DNA of 64,000 nt from CBDDDW01 sp965226805 (lineage in GTDB: Bacteria; Chloroflexota; Dehalococcoidia; Lucifugimonadales; JAGWBF01): the NCBI GenBank assembly GCA_965226805.1, contig CBDDDW010000026.1:192428-256427 (forward strand), read 5' to 3'. The position numbers and the translations under genes are program-made. This document shows positions 42,878-53,100 of the stretch, piece after piece. The notes below the pieces were generated by a model, which worked only from the letters and a program-made list of their open reading frames with translations, ran no database searches and had not been told where the DNA came from. Each line of letters begins with the position of its first letter. Positions within the stretch are counted from its first letter, which is position 1.

Positions 42878-43678
42878 CTACTTTGCGTTGGCCGCCTGTC
42901 TGGCGAGGGCCTTGGGCTCGACCTCCTGCTCCAGCGCGGCGGCGATTAGGTTGGTGTCCATCCCGGCGACCACACCCGGATATCCCGCCCTCTGGATCAT
43001 GGCCGGCAGCTTGCCCTCCTTGAAACGGTCCAGCACCCAGCGAAGCGGGTCGGTGACCAGGGTCGTGTCCCAGGCGATGGTCTCATCTCTGTTCCTGGGA
43101 CCGTAGTGATAATGGGGGTTATTCTCGAAACAGTCGAAGGCAAGAAGCTCGATCTCCTGCCCCGCGACGTCGCTCAGCACATGGATGGCGAGGCCCCGGT
43201 CGTTTACCTGGGGCAACTCACGGAACTCGAGGCCGAACTTGATGTTGCCTACCTCTATGACTTCGTCGCCCCGTTTGTGGACCGTCATCCGTCTCTGAGT
43301 TAGGGCCATCTCCCTCGCGACGGTCTCCAATTCATCCAGCTTGTTCGCCACCAGGCCGGTGTCGATCTTGTCCGCCACGTCGTCATATCCGGCCCTGCGG
43401 GCCATAGCCGGCAGAGAGTTCCTCAGCTGCTCCAGGGTCCAGCCGACGGGGTTCCCAGCGGTGGTCTTGTCCATTCTGATCTGACCGCTATTCTTCTCAG
43501 GGCCGTAATGGTAGTGAGGGATCTGGTCGAAGCAGTCGAACCGAAGGATCTCTACGCTCTTCCCATCGACCTCGCCCAACACCTGAATGCAAAGGCCCTG
43601 GTCCGGCTGCAGGTCCTTCCGGTACTGGAGGGCAAATGTAACCGCCCCGGCCTCGATTTGCGTGCTCCCTATCTCCAT
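42878..43678 (-). CDS. Uncharacterised protein with internal duplication (FDCF / PHYHYGP motifs)
   Basis: 266 aa, soluble, no signal peptide. Two homologous ~125-residue units are offset by 134. Unit 1 has ILRFDCFDQIPHYHYGPEKN (FDCF 47-50, PHYHYGP 54-60) and LPAMARRAGYDDVADKID. Unit 2 has LLAFDCFENNPHYHYGPRNR (FDCF 181-184, PHYHYGP 188-194) and LPAMIQRAGYPGVVAGMD. The repeated Cys and two His suggest a metal or cofactor site per unit, but I know of no established function. GGGAGG precedes the ATG at 43678. It is convergent with ffh. Confidence 0.75.
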   Translation of the reverse strand: MEIGSTQIEAGAVTFALQYRKDLQPDQGLCIQVLGEVDGKSVEILRFDCFDQIPHYHYGPEKNSGQIRMDKTTAGNPVGWTLEQLRNSLPAMARRAGYDDVADKIDTGLVANKLDELETVAREMALTQRRMTVHKRGDEVIEVGNIKFGLEFRELPQVNDRGLAIHVLSDVAGQEIELLAFDCFENNPHYHYGPRNRDETIAWDTTLVTDPLRWVLDRFKEGKLPAMIQRAGYPGVVAGMDTNLIAAALEQEVEPKALARQAANAK

Positions 43679-43933
43679 AATGCGCCTCCCTTCGAAAGTC
43701 GTAGGCTAAATGTCCCACCTCGGGACCATATCGTTTCCTTGCCCGTTATTATAGACCACTCTCTGGTCCTGGTAAACAAGCCAAGGTCCGGCTGATCCGG
43801 TCGGGCCCGATGGTACAATGATCGAGGACGCAACCGGGGGTGTGCTCTCCCATCGAGCAGGTTAGTTTGTGGGGGCGCACGTCATGGAGACAGACCGAAG
43901 TGGACCTGGGGTCTATCCGGGAGGCGGTAGCAG

Positions 43934-44362
43934 ATGCGAATACCCGGAAAGAAGCGGAGCAGCGCACCGGATGAGTGCGGCTTCAGGGCGGGCCGTTTCG
44001 CCGAAGCCGTCAGGGACAGCCTGATGTCTACGGCCTGGGACATGCTGTCCAGGGAATCCCAGGGCGTCCGCCAGGGAGTCTGGGCCACCCAGGGAAAAGT
44101 AGACCTGCAGGTGGTCTACCGGGCGGCCCACGATCAAAAGCACCCCATGTTTCAGCTCATGATGGAGGACCTGACCGACCTGGGAGTGGCGCCCACAAGC
44201 TATATCGACGACCGTCACGCCTTCGCCTTCCTCCCCTTTGGCATCAAAGATGACCAGGAGGTGATGCGCAAGGGAGGACTGGTCCCCGGTATCATCATCC
44301 CCATGCTGTTGGAGGACGCGGAATGGAGGGTGGACCTTCCGGGGTGGCACTTAGCCTGGTAA
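43934..44362 (+). CDS. Hypothetical protein
   Basis: 142 aa, soluble, no signal peptide or membrane segment and no family I recognise. The composition is ordinary and globular. The middle has VDLQVVYRAAHDQKHPMFQL and YIDDRHAFAFLPFGIKDDQE, ending in WRVDLPGWHLAW. The ATG has GGGAGG about 10 nt upstream, and the frame uses genome-like codons, supporting a real gene. Neighbours (an LTD lipoprotein on the opposite strand and the FDCF protein) give no functional clue. Confidence 0.6.
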   Translation: MRIPGKKRSSAPDECGFRAGRFAEAVRDSLMSTAWDMLSRESQGVRQGVWATQGKVDLQVVYRAAHDQKHPMFQLMMEDLTDLGVAPTSYIDDRHAFAFLPFGIKDDQEVMRKGGLVPGIIIPMLLEDAEWRVDLPGWHLAW

Positions 44363-44422
44363 CCCGCGAAACCTCACCTTATAGCAAGCCCCTCCCTCGC
44401 TACCGACCCACGGGAGCCTGGA

Positions 44423-45103
44423 CTACGCCGAGCATCCTGGTGGCGCGCTCGGGTCGTAGCTGTTCCGTGACACGACGGCATCCGTCGAGTCCCGAAGCAC
44501 GGCGATATCGGCCCGGCTGTTGCTCCAGATGGCGGTCCCACTCCCGAAGCTGAATCCACCCCACTCCTGGTGTACCTCATTGGTGTAGACCCTGATGGTA
44601 TCACTGGGCCCCAGGACGTAGCTGTCCTCGAAGGTAAACCTTTCAATGGCAAGGGTTGGTGAAGGCGTCGGCTGGGCAGAGTGTGTAGGCGTCGAGGTTG
44701 GCCTGGCCTTGAGAGCAGGCGATTGAGTCGAGGGAGACGGCGCCGGTGATGCGGCTGGGAGAGATACACCTGCCGGTGACTGGGTTGGTGCTGCGGGAGT
44801 CGTAGTGGTGGGAGTGGGTGCGGGCGTAGTTGTGGAGTAAGGCGTGGGAGTGGGTGTGGGCGTAGGCGTGGACGAAGGCTTGTGGGTGGGTGAATGTGCA
44901 GCGGTAGCGGTGGCGTTGAGCGCATGGGACGGCGTGGGAGAGATGTTGGGGAAAGTCGGCGCGCTAGGTGAAACCGCGGGCGTCAGTGTGGGGCCAACCG
45001 ATGGACTGGGCGCGCTGGAGCAACCTGTCGCCGCCATGATGAGGATCATCATGGCCAGGGGTCCGGTGAGCAGGTGTCCCCAGCTAGAATGTGCTTTTCT
45101 CAT
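44423..45103 (-). CDS. Lipoprotein with lamin-tail-like domain
   Basis: 226 aa from the ATG at 45103. The signal peptide ends at the lipobox MAATGC. A long Thr/Pro/Ser-rich linker follows (STPTPTPTPTPYSTTTPAPT) up to about residue 155. The C-terminal segment (FTFEDSYVLGPSDTIRVYTN and EWGGFSFGSGTAIWSNS) matches the second half of the lamin tail domain found in exported bacterial proteins. It is probably anchored outside the membrane with the LTD displayed on a flexible stalk. An upstream in-frame extension to 45262 would overlap the flippase-like gene and hide the signal peptide, so I reject it. Confidence 0.72.
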   Translation of the reverse strand: MRKAHSSWGHLLTGPLAMMILIMAATGCSSAPSPSVGPTLTPAVSPSAPTFPNISPTPSHALNATATAAHSPTHKPSSTPTPTPTPTPYSTTTPAPTPTTTTPAAPTQSPAGVSLPAASPAPSPSTQSPALKARPTSTPTHSAQPTPSPTLAIERFTFEDSYVLGPSDTIRVYTNEVHQEWGGFSFGSGTAIWSNSRADIAVLRDSTDAVVSRNSYDPSAPPGCSA

Positions 45104-45150
45104 GGCGCTGCCGTGCTTAGATCGGGCCGCGGACAGCTGTCGCGACGGGC

Positions 45151-46209
45151 TCAGCCTTTTCCAGATAGGGCCTCTTGGGTGGGGGACGCCGGTCTCCCAC
45201 GCCTTTTGAGCAGCTCTCGTCCCATCAGCAGCAGAAACCCGATGACGATTATGCTCAGCCAACTGATAGAGCGGTCAAGGGCCACTATGGAGAAGGCTGT
45301 GGTTTCAGACTCTATCCTGGCCGAGAGCATGAGAAGCCCGGTGGTGCCCCACTCTACGACACCCAACCCTCCTGGGGTTACCGGTACCAGGCTCAGCATG
45401 GCGTTGGCAAGGGTCACGTAGATCACCAGGGGTAGGGTGAGGGAGATTCCTAAAGCCTCCGCCACAAAGAAGAGCCTGCCCACCTCGGCCATCCACGCCA
45501 GCAGCCCAAGCAGTGTCACAAGGGCTACCTTCCCTCGGAAGCTCGCTACCGTCCCGTGGTGGAACCGGTGGTAGGCTGCCTCCAGGGGGCCCGGGAGGAA
45601 CCGCGCCAGACGTGCCCTGAACAGGCCCATTGCCGGGACGACGGCCAGCAGAATCGCTACCACGACGGCCGCCAGGCCCAGGCCCACGAAGAGCCAGGGG
45701 GTCCCGACTCCCGTGGCCACCAGAACCAGGGTCGCCGCTGCCAGCAGAAAGAACACCATGGCCATATTGTGCAATTGCTCCGCCACGATGGTCCCTACTG
45801 TACGCGAGAAGCTGCCGTGCGCATCGTCCGCATAGGCGTAGGCGCGGTACGCGTCCCCGAGGTGAAACCACGTAACCGAGTTGATGGAGAATCCCAGCAG
45901 AATCAGCGAGCCACAATGCAAAGTGCTGAGCTCCGGTTCTTGGGTATTCTCCTGGGCGTTCCTCAGCAAAAGGCGCCAGCGTGCTCCCCGGAATATGAAC
46001 GTGGTGTAGTGAATAATGAAAGCCAGGATGAAGAAGAATGGGTTGCTTTCCTTAAAGCTCTCCCAGATGGTGCCCAGGTCTATGTCCAGGCGCGTCACCA
46101 GGAAGGCCAGGAACGCCGCTGCCACGGCAAACGAAAGGAGGGTGAGAGGCGATAGGAACCGCCCCCTGATAGTCGGACGAGGCTTCTCTGGGACGGAAGC
46201 CTGGTTCAT
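45151..46209 (-). CDS. Flippase-like integral membrane protein (LPG synthase TM / UPF0104 family)
   Basis: 352 aa with about eight transmembrane helices. The family signature is seen in TTFIFRGARWRLLLRNA, LGDAYRAYAYADD, GTIVAEQLHNMAMVFFLL, and the C-terminal VPVTPGGLGVVEWGTTGLL. The group includes the membrane half of lysyl-phosphatidylglycerol synthases and the AglD/GtrA-associated flippase-like proteins. A role in lipid-linked substrate transfer is likely, but the substrate is unknown. The soluble synthetase domain of MprF is absent. Lipoprotein gene 44423-45103 follows on the same strand after 47 nt. Confidence 0.85.
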   Translation of the reverse strand: MNQASVPEKPRPTIRGRFLSPLTLLSFAVAAAFLAFLVTRLDIDLGTIWESFKESNPFFFILAFIIHYTTFIFRGARWRLLLRNAQENTQEPELSTLHCGSLILLGFSINSVTWFHLGDAYRAYAYADDAHGSFSRTVGTIVAEQLHNMAMVFFLLAAATLVLVATGVGTPWLFVGLGLAAVVVAILLAVVPAMGLFRARLARFLPGPLEAAYHRFHHGTVASFRGKVALVTLLGLLAWMAEVGRLFFVAEALGISLTLPLVIYVTLANAMLSLVPVTPGGLGVVEWGTTGLLMLSARIESETTAFSIVALDRSISWLSIIVIGFLLLMGRELLKRRGRPASPTQEALSGKG

Positions 46210-46436
46210 TGATTGCTATCTTGCTCGCTGCGGCATAGTATGACCACCTCGATTATACCAGGGGGCCTGCAAACGTCCAAAGGGCGCAGGGTGAGCGTTA
46301 TTGGCCTCTAGCAGGGTGCTGAAAAACCCTTCCGACCATCCCCCTGACCCCCTTCCTAGCCAGGAATGGGGAGGAATTTATATCTGAGGGACACCCCTTC
46401 GGCTGGGTTCAGGGCAGGCTCTCAGACTCCCGGCAA

Positions 46437-46451
46437 AGGGGCTTCGCCCCT
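46437..46451. repeat. Small GC-rich hairpin in intergenic repeat-like DNA
   Basis: AGGGGC-TTC-GCCCCT, just past the end of rsmG on its strand. The surrounding 46310-46470 is non-coding and reads like an intergenic repeat (blocks GGTGCTGAAAAACCC and GGGGCTTCGCCCC). It may act as the rsmG terminator. Confidence 0.4.
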
Positions 46452-46477
46452 CTGCACTCCCCTTTTTCATCAGACTT

Positions 46478-47191
46478 CTAAAGGGGCCGTTTCGCGGAGA
46501 GGCCGGGCCGCCTGGGAAATTTAGGAGGGGTGACCTTTACTTTCTCAACCACCACAAGCGCCCGCGCGTCCATCAGCCCCATCACGTTCACAGCCCGTGT
46601 CTCTCTGACTCTACCACCCAGGACGTCCATGGCATGTAGCGCAGCTTCCACCTCCAGGCCGATGTCTCCCTTCTTGAGCGTTACCACGATCCCTCCAACC
46701 CGACAAAAAGGGAGCGTGTACTCCATCAAGACCCTCATGGAGGCGACTCCCCTGGAGACCGCTAGGTCGAAACTCTCCCGAAGGCCGGGCTTGAGCGCCA
46801 GGTCCTCGGAGCGCCCCGTGTACACCTCCACGTCGCCAAGCCCCAGGGTACTCACCAGGTGGTCCAGGAAAGAGGTCTTCTTGGCCACGGAGTCAAGAAC
46901 GGTAAGACGCATTCCCGGGAAGGCAATCTTCAAGGGCACCCCAGGGAAACCGCTACCGGAGCCAACATCCACAACCCGGCCGTTGGCCTTGGTGCTTTCG
47001 GAGAGGACGAGAGAAGTTGTAAGGGAGTCCACGAAGTGCTTGATCTGGGCCTCGTTGAAGTCGACAATTGCGGTCAGGTTCATGCGCTCATTCCAGGACA
47101 TTAGCTCCTGGTAATAGCGCTGGAACATCTCGACCTGTTGAGGGGTAAGGTGGATATCAAGCTCCCTGACACCCTCTAAGAGTAGCTTCAT
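46478..47191 (-). CDS. rsmG: 16S rRNA (guanine-527-N7) methyltransferase
   Basis: 237-aa SAM-dependent methyltransferase acting on G527 of 16S rRNA (GidB). Motifs: MSWNERMNLTAI, KHFVDSLTTSLVL, VDVGSGSGFPGVPLKIAFP (SAM site), SVAKKTSFLDHL, SRGVASMRVLMEY. The ATG at 47189-47191 has GGTGGAG just upstream and is preferred over an ATG four codons earlier. No gidA or parAB genes are adjacent, unlike the classical oriC neighbourhood. Confidence 0.93.
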   Translation of the reverse strand: MKLLLEGVRELDIHLTPQQVEMFQRYYQELMSWNERMNLTAIVDFNEAQIKHFVDSLTTSLVLSESTKANGRVVDVGSGSGFPGVPLKIAFPGMRLTVLDSVAKKTSFLDHLVSTLGLGDVEVYTGRSEDLALKPGLRESFDLAVSRGVASMRVLMEYTLPFCRVGGIVVTLKKGDIGLEVEAALHAMDVLGGRVRETRAVNVMGLMDARALVVVEKVKVTPPKFPRRPGLSAKRPL

Positions 47192-47374
47192 GCTCTCCAC
47201 CATAGTAACTAACTATAGCATGGCATCGTCAGCCCGCCGGCCTTTCGCCTCCATTCGATGTAATTTGACACACCCAACCTGTGGCCGTAGAATTAGGTCA
47301 ATTCTATCCAGTCTGCGTCGTCCACTTGCTTGGGGCGCTCTTTCGAATCTAACTCGAGGCCAGGGAGGTGAATC

Positions 47375-47611
47375 ATGGCAACAAAGGCATTCATCCTCAT
47401 AGAAACCGCCGTCGGGAAGGCGAGAGAAGTAGCGGGCACTCTTAACAATGTGAGTGAGATGGAATCGGTGGATGTGGTGATGGGCCCCTATGACGTCATC
47501 GCCGTGATAAACGCCCCTGACATCAATACCATGGGTGGCATGGTTACTGAGAAGATCCATACCATTACTGGAGTAGTGAGGACCGTTACCTGCGTGGCGG
47601 TAGGCAGTTAG
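47375..47611 (+). CDS. Standalone AsnC/Lrp ligand-binding (RAM) domain protein
   Basis: 78 aa, only the effector-binding domain of Lrp/AsnC regulators: KAFILIETAVGKAREVAGTL, MESVDVVMGPYDVIAVINAP, MVTEKIHTITGVVRTVTC. There is no helix-turn-helix. Such proteins form amino-acid-binding oligomers and are common in Dehalococcoidia. GGGAGGTG precedes the ATG. Partner regulator unknown. Confidence 0.88.
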   Translation: MATKAFILIETAVGKAREVAGTLNNVSEMESVDVVMGPYDVIAVINAPDINTMGGMVTEKIHTITGVVRTVTCVAVGS

Positions 47612-47744
47612 CCGGCGACACCACCGCTATGAGCCGCGAATGACGGCAATCCGGTCGGCGAGGTGGTCCTGCAGCCCGGCGCCAGGGCTACCAATAATTT
47701 CCTGTTAGACTGTTTACCACGAAATGAGCGGAGGCCGCGGTGCC

Positions 47745-48092
47745 ATGACCCCGCAGGGCTGTATCTTCTGTAAGATACCTCAGGGGGAGGTAGACGCCCA
47801 GATACTTTACAGGGACGAAGGCGTCTATGTAATCAAGGACCTAAATCCTCAGGCCCCCGTTCATCTGCTTATAATACCTCTCCAGCACCTGGCTTCAATG
47901 GCCTACGTGGGTCCGGGCCAGATAGCCGTAATGGGCCAGATTTTCGTGGTCGCCGAGGAAATGGCCCGCAGGCACGAGATAACCCTGAGCGGCTATCGCC
48001 TGGTACTGAACCAGGGCCCCGACGCGGGCCAGGCGATAGAGCATGCCCACGTGCACCTTCTCGGCGGCAAAGGGTTACCCGCGCTGGGGTAG
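47745..48092 (+). CDS. HIT family hydrolase
   Basis: 115-aa histidine-triad protein of the HINT type, hydrolysing purine nucleoside phosphoramidates or dinucleotides. The active motif is HAHVHLLGG. The N-terminal CIFCKIPQGEVDAQILYRD and PVHLLIIPLQHLASM are classical. The ATG at 47745 has GGAGG 10 nt upstream; an in-frame ATG 21 nt earlier lacks a ribosome site. It is 3 nt from the next gene, so they form an operon of two nucleotide-handling enzymes. Confidence 0.92.
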   Translation: MTPQGCIFCKIPQGEVDAQILYRDEGVYVIKDLNPQAPVHLLIIPLQHLASMAYVGPGQIAVMGQIFVVAEEMARRHEITLSGYRLVLNQGPDAGQAIEHAHVHLLGGKGLPALG

Positions 48093-48095
48093 ACC

Positions 48096-48674
48096 ATGGG
48101 GTACACTATAGAGCAGCGCATCGCCGCCCGGGTAGAAGCCCTTCCCCACGGACTGAGGCGCCACATCTACCGAGTTCAAGAGGTGGCCCTTGAGTTGGCC
48201 CGTAGACACGGGGTGGATGAAGAGAAAGCAAGACTTGGCTCCCTGGCCCACGACGTAGCCAGAGCCATGAAGGGCGAACAGCTGCTATCCAAAGCCAACG
48301 AGCTCGAGATACCCATCCATCCAGTGGAAGCAGAGGTCCCGGTGCTTCTTCACGGGCCGGTGGCCGCCGAGTTGCTGAGGCGCGTGGACGGCGTCGATGA
48401 CCAGGACATATATGAAGCGGTGTATTGGCACAGCACCGCACACAAGGGGCTTGGCTCCGCAGCCAAGGTCGTCTTCCTTGCCGATAAGCTCGACCCTGAG
48501 AAGGCCCACCGTTATTCTTACTTCTCGGAGCTCAGGGACATGGCCTTCCAGAACATGGACAAGGCGATCTTCGAGTTCCTTAACCGCGAGCTGATATCCC
48601 TGCTCCAACAAGGAAGTCTTTTACACCCTGTGTCGGTCGAGGCGAGAAACGCGCTCGTCCTCGCGGCCATGTAG
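48096..48674 (+). CDS. HD-domain hydrolase, YqeK-like (putative Ap4A hydrolase)
   Basis: 192 aa. HD metal site: H23 (RRHIYRVQEVALELARRHGV), H52-D53 (LGSLAHDVARAMKG), with HGPVAAELL and YWHSTAHKGLGSAAKVVFLADKL downstream. This is the YqeK pattern; characterised members split diadenosine tetraphosphate symmetrically. In many bacteria yqeK sits with nadD and rsfS, but here it follows a HIT gene by 3 nt, consistent with dinucleotide clearance. Confidence 0.85.
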   Translation: MGYTIEQRIAARVEALPHGLRRHIYRVQEVALELARRHGVDEEKARLGSLAHDVARAMKGEQLLSKANELEIPIHPVEAEVPVLLHGPVAAELLRRVDGVDDQDIYEAVYWHSTAHKGLGSAAKVVFLADKLDPEKAHRYSYFSELRDMAFQNMDKAIFEFLNRELISLLQQGSLLHPVSVEARNALVLAAM

Positions 48675-48870
48675 ATTTGTTCTCCTCGGTATTCGACCCA
48701 GGCGCGAAGGTTGTCCTTCTTCGCAGACCCTGACCCTTCCGAGCCTGATTCCTCTATCTAAGACCTGGCGGACCTCCGCAGGAGGCGCCTCGCCTTGCCA
48801 CTGTCAGCGCGTGTCCGTTACGTACGCTCTGATGTAGCCCTTGATCGCTGTAAGGAGGGATCAACAGACG

Positions 48871-49843
48871 ATGGAGTATTCTGTGCTGGGACGTACGGGG
48901 CTTCGGGTATCGAGAGCCGGATTTGGCGGTGGCGGCATCGGCCAGGTGTGGGGGCACACGACAAGAGAGGAGTCGGTACGGGCCGTGCACCGGGCGTTGG
49001 ACCTGGGGATCAATTACTTCGACGTGGCGCCTGCTTACGGAGACGGCGAGGCCGAGGAGGTCCTGGGGATTGCGTTGAAGGGCCGCAGGGAGGAAGCCGT
49101 CGTCGGCACCAAGGTGAAGGTGCCCATCGACAACACGGACAGCGTAAGTGCCGCCGTCAGCCGGTCGGTGGACGCCAGCCTGCGCCGCCTGAAGATGGAC
49201 TCGGTGGAGCTGCTTCACGTGCACAACCGCTTTACGCTCCGAAGAGGTGAATTCTCCGACTCCCTGACCGCCGATGACGTATTGGGCCCGGTGCTTGAGG
49301 CGTACAGAAACGTTCAGAAGGCAGGTAAGACCCAGTTCATAGGCCTTTCGGCCCAGGAGCCCCACGTGCCATCGCTAAGGCGAATGATGGAGAGCGGCCA
49401 GTTCGACACGGTGCTGGTCTTTTACAACCTCCTAAACACCACCGGCCAGGCGCCGCTTCCTCCTGGAGCCACCGCCTTCGATAACGGGCAGACCATCCCC
49501 CTTGCCAAGTCCCTGGGCATGGTTGTGATCGGCATCCGGTCCCACGCGGGCCGGGGCGTTGACCCAGCGGGTGGACCGGCCTGTGCCTCCCGGTTCGGAA
49601 CTGGAGACGGACGTAGCGAACGCGCGTGCCCTGGGTTTTCTCCTGGAAGGACCGATTCGGACGCTCTCCCAAGCGGCGATGGTATTCTCCCTCATGAACC
49701 GTGACATCGACACCACGGTCCCGGGGGTGAAGGACGTCGCGGAGACCGAAGAGACCGCCGGATGCGTGGACCTTCCCCCGATCCCCCAGCACCACCTGGA
49801 CCGGCTGGCCCAGCTCTACGCCCGGGACTTCCGGGAGGGGTGA
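48871..49843 (+). pseudogene. Aldo/keto reductase, frameshifted
   Basis: The N-terminal part (48871 to about 49550) reads MEYSVLGRTGLRVSRAGFGG, NYFDVAPAYGDGEAEEVLG (catalytic D and Y), VVGTKVKV (K) and ELLHVHNR (H). The last third continues in another frame from about 49551 (GALTQRVDRPVPPGSELETD and GPIRTLSQAAMVFSLMN). Removing one G from the GGG at 49548-49550 would restore a ~324-aa protein reading HAAGALTQRVDRP. AAGGAGGG lies 12 nt before the ATG. Either a recent pseudogene or a base-calling error. Confidence 0.82.
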
Positions 49844-50124
49844 TGGGTGGCTCATGCCGCCAAACCCGCTCCTAACCGGGCATCTTCCCGATCATAGTAG
49901 CTCCGTCGAGCCGAGGGTGGGGACAAACCTGCACTCCCTGAGTTTGTCGCGGGGGCGGCCGGCCGTGAGCTTGCAGATACTTGGGGCAGGTGTCTTGCGC
50001 CCCTCCCTTGAGCATGGCCTTCTCGTCCGGCGCTACCAGACCTAGGTTCTCCCCCGACCCTGCGACCTCCGCCCCAGGCAACGTCCATAGGCCTTTCAGG
50101 CTCCTGGACCATTCTTTAAGGTCG

Positions 50125-53100
50125 TCAAGTGTTGTTCGTCACCGCCTGGTTCACAAGATCTGCGGCTTGATTCCCGGTCCCGTCCAGGAGGCGGGGGTTG
50201 CTGGCCCCCAATGTGTAGCTGACGATGACGCCGGTGTGCGCGGCCTGCACACCCGGTGCCACAGTCAGGGTCACGGTGTTGGTTCCGATTGCCACGTTGC
50301 TGATGTTGTAGCTCCTCTGGTCAGAGCTGACGAGGAAGTCTTGGGCGGCGGGGACCGAGCCCGTGTTCAGGCCGTTGACCTCCGTGTAGGTGAGGACCAG
50401 AGTCGTGCCAATCACCTCCGCGGAGAGAAGGACCGGGGGCGTAGTATCGATGATGAAGGTATTGTTGGATGCCGACTCATTGGCGTTGCCCGCTATATCC
50501 TTGCCGGCTATGGTGACGGTCGTGGTTCCATCAGCGGTGTCGGGCACGCTGAAGCTAAAGGTCCACACGGTGTCGCCGGTGGTTCCGGTCATACTGGTGG
50601 CTGTCTGTATGGTACCGGAGCCATCCACTATCGAGATCTGGGGCGCCCCCCTCATCCCCTGGCTGAAGGTCGCGGTGATGGTCACAGTGTCGGCGCTGCT
50701 GAGAATCCGGTCTGGGTTGTAGGTAACGGCGACGGTAGGACTGGTGTTGTCGATAGTGAAGCTGGTGTTGGTCGCGGTCTCGTTGGTATTACCCGCAATG
50801 TCGGTGCCGGTGATGGTCACCGTGGCATCGCCGCTGTTGCCTGCGGGCACAGTGAAGTTGAAGGTCCACACCGTGTCGCCGGCCGACCCTGTCATGTTGG
50901 TGGCAGTCTGTATTTCGTCGCCGGTGCCGTTCACTATGGATATCTGAGGTGACGCGCTCACGCCCTGGCTGAATGTCGCGGTGATGGCCAGGGTGTCGGC
51001 GCTGCTGACGGCCCGGTCTGGGCTGTAGGTCAGGGCTACGCTAGGCCCGGTGTTGTCGATAGTGAAGGTGTTGTTGGTGGCCACCTCGTTGGAGTTGCCC
51101 GCGATGTCAGTACCGGCGATGGTGACGACCGCATCGCCGCTATTACCTGCGGGCACCGTAAAGTTGAAGGTCCACACCGTGTCACCGGCTGAGCCCGTCA
51201 TGTTGGTAGCGCCCTGGATAGAGTCGCCGGTGCCGTTCAAGATGGATATCTGCGGCGACGCACTCATGCCCTGGGTGAATGTCGCGGTAACGACCAGGGT
51301 ATCCGCACTGCTGACGACGCGGTCCGGGTTGTAGGTGAGGGCCACCTGTGGCGGCGTGTTGTCGATAGTGAAGGTATCGTTGGTGGCGGTCTGGTTGGTG
51401 TTGCCCGCGGGGTCCGTGCCGGTGATGGTGACGACGGCGTCGCCGCTATTACCCGCGGGCACCGTGAAGTTGAAGGTCCACACCGTGTCGCCGGCGTTCC
51501 CAGTCATATTGGTGGCGGCCTGAACAGTGTCGCCGGTGCCGTTCACTATGGATATCTGAGGCGACGCGCTCATTCCCTGGCTGAATGTTGCCGTAATAGC
51601 CAGGGTATCGGCGCTGCTGACAGCACGGTCGGGGTTGTAGGTCAGGGCCACGCTAGGCCCGCTGTTGTCGATGGTGAAGGTGTCGTTGGACGCAGTCTGG
51701 TTGGTGTTGCCCGCAGGGTCCGTGCCGACGATGGTGACGGTGGCGTCGCCGCTATTGCCCGCGGGCACCGTGAAGTTGAAGGTCCACGCCGTGTCTCCGG
51801 CGTTCCCAGTCATATTGGTGGCGGCCTGTATTTCGTCGCCGGTGCCGTTCACGATGGAAATCTGAGGTGACGCGCTCACGCCCTGGCTGAATGTCGCGGT
51901 GATGGCCAGGGTGTCGGCGCTGCTGACGGCGCGGTCCGGATTGTAGGTCAGGGCTACGCTAGGCCCGCTGTTGTCTATGGTGAAGGTGTTGTTGGAAGCA
52001 GTCTGGTTGGTGTTGCCGGCCTGATCCTTGCCTCCGGAGATAGTCACGGTGGCGTCGCCGCTGTTGCCGTCGGGCACCGTGAAGTCAAAGGTCCACGCTA
52101 CGTCTCCAGATGACCCCGTCATATTCGTGGCCGCCTGGATTGTATCGCCGGTGCCGTTCACGATGGTTATCTGAGGAGTAGATGAGACGATATTTTCGTT
52201 GAAAGTGGCCGTGATGGTTACGGTATCGGCGCTGCTGACCGCGCGGTCGGGGTTGTAAGTGAGGGCAACCGCTGGCCCGGAGTTATCGATGGTGAAGGTA
52301 TTGTTGGACGCGGTCTCGTTGCCGTTGCCTGCGATGTCCAAACCGTCGATGATGACGGTGGCGTCCCCGCTGTTGCCGTCGGGCACGGTGAAGCTACAAG
52401 TCCAGACCGTGTCGCCGGTGGCCCCAGTCATGTTGGTAGCTGCCTGGATCGTATCGCCCGTGGCGTTCTGTATAGAGACCTGCGGGGAGGCCCTCATACC
52501 CTGGGTGAATGTTGCGGTGATAGCCAGGGTGTCAGCGCTGCTCACGGCCCGGTTCAGGTCGTAAGTGAGAGCAACGGTGGGCTTGGTGTTGTCGATGGTG
52601 AATATATTATTCGTAGCCGGCTCGTTGGAGTTGCCAGCGGGGTCGGTGCCGTTGATCGTCACAGTGGCGTCGCCGCTGTTGCCGTCGGGCACCGTGAAGT
52701 TGAATGTCCAGACCGTGTCTCCGGAGTTCCCCGTCATATCGGTAGCGGCCTCGATTGAATCGCCGGTGACGTTCACGATGGATATTTGAGGCGACGCGGC
52801 CATACCCTCACTGAAAGTAGCGGTAAGAATCAGGGTATCGGCGCTGCTGACGGCTCGGTCGGGGTCGTAGACGAGGGACACTATTATGGGTGGCTGATTG
52901 TCGATTGTGAAAGTATTGTTGGTGGCGGCAACGTTAGTGTTGCCTGCGAGATCCGTGCCGTTGATAGTCACAGTGGCGTCGCCGCTGTTAGCCGAGGGGA
53001 CGTTGAAATCGAAAGTCCAGGCCCTGTCTCCGGCGTTCCCAGTCATGTTGGTAGCGGCCTGGATCGAATCGCCGGTGATATTCACGATAGATATCTGAGG

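Noticed and set aside
49852..50112. Minus-strand frames after the giant gene (70-86 codons)
   Set aside because: One frame reads plausibly (LVAPDEKAMLKGGAQDTCPK), but no start codon with a ribosome site and no family match, so it is not reported as a gene.
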